9,088 bases of DNA from DATLFS01 sp035540935 (GTDB taxonomy: Bacteria; Actinomycetota; CADDZG01; WHSQ01): positions 1-9,088 of the forward strand of contig DATLFS010000037.1 in assembly GCA_035540935.1 (NCBI GenBank), in the 5' to 3' direction. This document shows positions 6,222 through 9,088 of the stretch, piece by piece. Numbering within the stretch: the stretch's first letter is position 1; every line of letters begins with the position of its first letter. The notes beneath the pieces were generated by a model. The model ran no database searches. It was given only the letters and a program-made list of their open reading frames with translations, and had not been told where the DNA came from. The position numbers and the translations under genes were made by a program.

Positions 6222-6506
6222 ATGGACGCGGATCTGGATCGCATCGGAGTGATCGAGCTACTTGTAGTGATCCTGTGCGGGGGCGCTGGAAGGGTGTTCG
6301 CGGACCGCGTGGCCCATCACTTACGCGGTTCAGCACTCTGGGTCTCCCTCTCGGTTCTTCCTCTTTTCTTGCTCATATCGAGGGGAGACTGGAGCGACTA
6401 CCGCTGGGTGGCGCTGGTGCTGCTCCTGGGGTGGCATAGCGGTCTGGCTCTGAACCTGTCGCGTCGCTCGCTCATCGAAGAAGGCGAACCGAGTCTCGCC
6501 TCCTGA
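6222..6506 (+). CDS. Small membrane protein, 94 aa
   Basis: This encodes a short hydrophobic protein with probably three membrane segments: about residues 8-27 (IGVIELLVVILCGGAGRVFA), 38-53 (ALWVSLSVLPLFLLIS) and 60-79 (YRWVALVLLLGWHSGLALNL). The N-terminus and the last 15 residues are polar. No family is recognised. The start is well supported: GGGGAGG (6211-6217) lies 4 nt before ATG 6222. The gene follows the 363-aa protein gene by 12 bp and is very probably co-transcribed with it, so it may anchor or assist that protein at the membrane; that is inference from position only. Its stop codon lies in the left arm of a hairpin shared with the convergent kinase gene. Confidence 0.7.
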   Translation: MDADLDRIGVIELLVVILCGGAGRVFADRVAHHLRGSALWVSLSVLPLFLLISRGDWSDYRWVALVLLLGWHSGLALNLSRRSLIEEGEPSLAS

Positions 6507-6517
6507 TCCTCAGGAGG
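6499..6517. terminator. Bidirectional hairpin containing both convergent stop codons
   Basis: CCTCCTGA (6499-6506) and TCAGGAGG (6510-6517) are a perfect 8-bp inverted repeat around a 3-base TCC loop. The left arm ends with the TGA of the membrane-protein gene, and the right arm begins with the complement of the kinase TGA, so the stops lie at symmetric positions. Convergent genes three bases apart have no other room for a terminator. Neither side has a T-tract, so it is not a textbook intrinsic terminator, which is common in high-GC actinobacteria. Confidence 0.5.
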
Positions 6518-8051
6518 GGGGTTGGAAGGTGGTCTGGAAGCCCTCCCAGAACTCTTGGTGCGCCTCCCAGTTCTCCTCGTGTGTCTGGAAGTTGAGCGCG
6601 AAGCCGTAGTCCTCGAACGCCACCCCCAGGTTGTAGGCGTGGAGGTCGGCGCCTCCCTCCGAGTAGGTGTACTCCCATAGCGCGGCGTTCTCGCTGCCCT
6701 TGAAGGAGACCGGCTCGATCGCGATCTCCTCGTAGTTCGACCGGCCACTGCCGAAGCTCTCCGAGAGGCCTTCCCACGCCTCGACCGCGTCGCCCGACGG
6801 CGGGCTCTGCCAGTCGAGCCTCAGGTAGCTCCCGCTCTCCGGGTCGCGGAAGTCGACGCATTCGGAGTCGCACGATGCTTCCATCACCTCCCATCCCTCG
6901 GGATAGGAGATGGCGGCCCCGGTGTCGGCGACCGGATATTCGGTCCAGCCTTCCGGTACTTCGTCCTCCGGCGGCGCCGGCTCCTCGTTCTCGGCGGGCT
7001 CCTCTTCGTCCTCCGGCGCCTCGGCGCGCGGCTCAGGACGCGGCTCGGGCTCGGGATCGTCGCGCCCCAGCAGCAGGGCGGCGCCGATCAGCGCGGCCAG
7101 CAGGAGAGCGGCGAGGCCCCACAGCGCGGTTCCGTGCCGCTCCCGGCGGGGTGGCGCCGGAACGGGCCGGGCGGGCGGAGCGGGCTCGGTCTCCTCGACC
7201 TCCTCGGTCGTGACGGCGGTAGGGGCGGCGGAGCCTCCCCTCACCTCCTCCAGGAGCGAGCGGAGGCGCGCCGTGTCGGGCCGGGCGTCGGGGTCCTTGT
7301 CGAGCAGGGCGTCGAGGACCGGCGCCAGCGGTCCGGCGCGCTCGGGCGCCGGCGGCGGTTCGTTGACGATGGCCGTGACCGTCGCCAGGGCGGTGTCCCG
7401 ATCGAACGGCCCGCTCCCCTCCACCATGAAGTAGAGGGTGGCGCCGAGGCCCCACAGGTCGGTGGCGGGAACGGCCTTCCGCCCGATCCCTTGCTCGGGC
7501 GCCATGAACTTCGGCGAGCCGAGTACGAGCCCGGTCTGGGTGAGCTTCGGGTCGTCCTTCACGACGGCGATCCCGAAGTCGGCGAGCTTGACGCGACCCG
7601 CGGCGGGGACCATCACGTTCCCCGGCTTCACGTCCCGGTGGACGATACCCGCGCGGTGAGCGACCTCGAGGACGTCGAGCAGCTCGAGACCTATCGTCGC
7701 CGCCCGGGACGGTTCGAGCGGCCCCTCCCGCACCACCAGGTCTTCGAGGGTCGCGGCCTCGACGAGTTCCATGACGATGTAGATGTGGTCGTCGTGCTCG
7801 ATCGCGTCGAAGACGGTCACGACGCTCGGATGCGAGAGGCCCGCGGCAGCACGAGCTTCGCGCAGCGCTCGGTGCCGGAGGGCATCGCGCTCGGCGGGAT
7901 CGAGCGAGTTGGGGAAGCCGATCTCCTTCACGGCAACGGCGCGCCGAAGGACCTCGTCGTCGGCTCGCCACACGGTCCCCATGCCGCCCTTGCCCAGGCG
8001 GTCGCGGAGCACGTACCGGTCCGCGATGACCCTGGTGCCCGGGCTTGCCAT
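6510..8051 (-). CDS. Transmembrane Ser/Thr protein kinase with extracytoplasmic domain
   Basis: This encodes a 513-aa eukaryotic-type (Hanks) kinase. The N-terminal catalytic domain has GKGGMG (20-25, P-loop), Lys42 in VAVKE, Glu65, HRDVKPGN (138-145, Asp140 catalytic), DFG (158-160) and APE (184-186). Activation-loop threonines 171 and 173 are likely autophosphorylation sites, so it should be active. A Thr/Pro/Glu-rich juxtamembrane part leads to one membrane helix (about 307-329), then a Pro/Glu linker (331-366) and a 145-residue outer domain rich in Trp and Tyr with Cys394 and Cys398, possibly a disulfide. The outer domain has no PASTA repeats; its GWTEYP...ISYPEGWEV opening recalls PsbP/Mog1-like sensor modules, a tentative comparison. 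ATG 8051 is chosen because AAGGGGAG lies 4 nt upstream; the in-frame GTG 8087 has no ribosome site. It is divergent from an exported propeller protein, and its signal is unknown. Confidence 0.93.
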   Translation of the reverse strand: MASPGTRVIADRYVLRDRLGKGGMGTVWRADDEVLRRAVAVKEIGFPNSLDPAERDALRHRALREARAAAGLSHPSVVTVFDAIEHDDHIYIVMELVEAATLEDLVVREGPLEPSRAATIGLELLDVLEVAHRAGIVHRDVKPGNVMVPAAGRVKLADFGIAVVKDDPKLTQTGLVLGSPKFMAPEQGIGRKAVPATDLWGLGATLYFMVEGSGPFDRDTALATVTAIVNEPPPAPERAGPLAPVLDALLDKDPDARPDTARLRSLLEEVRGGSAAPTAVTTEEVEETEPAPPARPVPAPPRRERHGTALWGLAALLLAALIGAALLLGRDDPEPEPRPEPRAEAPEDEEEPAENEEPAPPEDEVPEGWTEYPVADTGAAISYPEGWEVMEASCDSECVDFRDPESGSYLRLDWQSPPSGDAVEAWEGLSESFGSGRSNYEEIAIEPVSFKGSENAALWEYTYSEGGADLHAYNLGVAFEDYGFALNFQTHEENWEAHQEFWEGFQTTFQPPS

Positions 8052-8154
8052 GCTGCTCCCCTTACCCACCGAGGTTCTGGTCGTCACCCGTCACAAGGAG
8101 CGAGGTGCGGCGCGGCGAAGTCACCTCTGACGACTGCTTATGGAGGGGGATCCC
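8052..8154. promoter_or_regulatory. Divergent promoter region, kinase and propeller gene
   Basis: These 103 bases must carry control signals for both flanking genes. The two ribosome sites are clear: the complement of 8056-8063 for the kinase, and GGAGGGGGA at 8142-8150 for the + strand gene. GTCAC occurs three times (8083, 8090 and 8120), and GTCGTCA at 8080-8086 is matched by TGACGAC at 8128-8134, which may be a weak operator. No convincing -35/-10 pair was found on either strand. Confidence 0.35.
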
Positions 8155-9088
8155 GTGAAAAGGTCGATTGCCTCAGTCCTCAGCCTGATGGTCCTCGCGC
8201 TGCCGGCCACCGCCCGGAGCGACGACGGCGATCGGTCCGCGGACCGGGCACCCGTCGGCTCCGTCGAGCTCGTCGGCCACAACCCGCTGCTGAACCGCGG
8301 CATGAACGCCGCGCTCGCGGTCCACAACGGGCATGCGTACGTCGGAAGCCGGACCGACGGGACGCACCCCAATGCGGGCGTGATGGTCGTGGATGTGAGC
8401 GATCCGTCCTCGCCCGAGGTCGTCGGGCAGATCGGTCCTCCGAACGAGGGTAATCCCGGTGAGACCTCGCGGGAGATGCGCGTTTGGCGTGATGAGAACG
8501 CGCTGATCATCCTCAATCTCGCCAGCAACTGCAGCCCGATCATCCACGCGTGCTCGCCGACGCAGGCAGTGATGGAGGACAACTACCGTTTCTACGACGT
8601 CTCGAAGGACAAAGCCGCCGCTCCGGAACTCGTCTCCGAGTATGTCCCCACCCACGACCCGCACGAGTTCTATCTGTGGGTCGACCCGAAGAAGAAGGGT
8701 CGCGCGCTGCTGTTCCAGTCGTCTCCTTCCGGACAGAACGCGCAGCTGGTGGTGACGGACATCTCCGGTTGGCGCAAGGGTGAGTTCAAAGAGCTAGGAA
8801 CGTGGACGACCCTGATCCCGAGCGCCGGAACCGACAACCGCCTGCATTCGCTGACCGTCTCGAACGATGGGCGTCTCGCTTACCTCGCCTACCTGGGCGG
8901 AGGGTCGTTCGTCATCGACGTCTCGCAGTTCACGCGGGGCGCGAAGGAGCCCGAAGCGCGGCTCGTGACGCCGATGAACAAGCGGGTCCACTGGGGGGAT
9001 CCGGGCGCGCACAGCGCGGCGAAGGTGCCGGGTCGTGACTACATGATCGTCACCGACGAGGTCTACGGCTACATCCCCGGCCTCTTGC
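8155..9088 (+). CDS. Exported LVIVD-repeat beta-propeller-like protein (3' end cut by window)
   Basis: This is open from GTG 8155 to the right edge, 311 complete codons without a stop. GGAGGGGGA (8142-8150) lies 4 nt before the GTG, so the start is firm. Residues 1-20 (KRS, a hydrophobic core, then ALPATA) are a Sec signal peptide. The mature part has repeated blade-like units with the LVIVD signature of a V-D-V-S-D-P kind: GVMVVDVSDPSSPEVVGQI (75-93), YRFYDVSKD (144-152), LVVTDISGW (198-206) and SFVIDVSQF (251-259). Between them lie conserved-looking His residues in HDPHEF (167-172), RLHSLTVSNDG (229-239) and PGAHSAAK (283-290). Cys126 and Cys133 could form a disulfide. Such proteins are secreted or surface-located, mostly of unknown role, perhaps binding or scaffolding. 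It is divergent from the sensor kinase, so a regulatory link is possible but unsupported. Confidence 0.85.
   Translation, partial: MKRSIASVLSLMVLALPATARSDDGDRSADRAPVGSVELVGHNPLLNRGMNAALAVHNGHAYVGSRTDGTHPNAGVMVVDVSDPSSPEVVGQIGPPNEGNPGETSREMRVWRDENALIILNLASNCSPIIHACSPTQAVMEDNYRFYDVSKDKAAAPELVSEYVPTHDPHEFYLWVDPKKKGRALLFQSSPSGQNAQLVVTDISGWRKGEFKELGTWTTLIPSAGTDNRLHSLTVSNDGRLAYLAYLGGGSFVIDVSQFTRGAKEPEARLVTPMNKRVHWGDPGAHSAAKVPGRDYMIVTDEVYGYIPGLL

Noticed and set aside
5240..6439. A 399-codon open frame on the + strand
   Set aside because: It overlaps the 363-aa gene and the membrane-protein gene in another phase and is almost all Arg, Gly, Ala and Pro, without hydrophobic periodicity.
7134..8453. 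A 439-codon open frame on the + strand
   Set aside because: It is antisense to the kinase, whose motifs are unmistakable, and runs out of phase into the propeller gene, which has a signal peptide and a strong ribosome site in its own frame.

Overview
The window is a high-GC, gene-dense stretch of bacterial chromosome. GTG starts are common, intergenic gaps are short, and there is a transmembrane eukaryotic-type Ser/Thr kinase, a DUF664-type DinB protein and an orphan-type DNA methyltransferase. Together these suggest an actinobacterium (Actinomycetota), quite possibly an uncultured lineage such as Thermoleophilia or Acidimicrobiia. The phylum is an inference from gene style, not from a marker gene. 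I see no rRNA, tRNA, CRISPR array, insertion sequence or phage gene.

Layout. (1) 1-1282, + strand: a DinB/DUF664 protein followed 1 nt later by an exported M14 zinc carboxypeptidase-like protein. (2) 1286-4860, - strand, transcribed right to left: a compact four-gene operon of a beta-class DNA methyltransferase (SPPY type), a 124-aa unknown protein (TGATG overlap), a 561-aa SufS/CsdA-like PLP enzyme with a C-terminal extension, and a YqgE/AlgH protein. (3) 4861-5117: a divergent control region with a 22-bp near-perfect palindrome centred on CCCGGG and an 8-bp tandem repeat. (4) 5118-6506, + strand: a 363-aa protein of unknown family whose central segment resembles a degenerate PD-(D/E)XK nuclease core, then a 94-aa membrane protein. 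(5) 6510-8051, - strand: a one-pass membrane Ser/Thr kinase with an extracytoplasmic C-terminal domain. It converges on the membrane-protein gene at a hairpin that contains both stop codons. (6) 8155-9088, + strand: an exported LVIVD-type beta-propeller protein running off the right edge.

How the genes may work together. The most interesting part is 1831-6506. A DNA methyltransferase is co-transcribed with a desulfurase-like enzyme and an unknown acidic protein. It is divergent from a possible nuclease-fold protein plus a small membrane protein, with a strong palindrome between the two units. This could be an undescribed DNA modification or defence-like module, but it could equally be a conserved housekeeping neighbourhood. 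The sequence alone does not decide, and the nuclease assignment is the weakest link. The remaining genes read as ordinary actinobacterial chromosomal genes.
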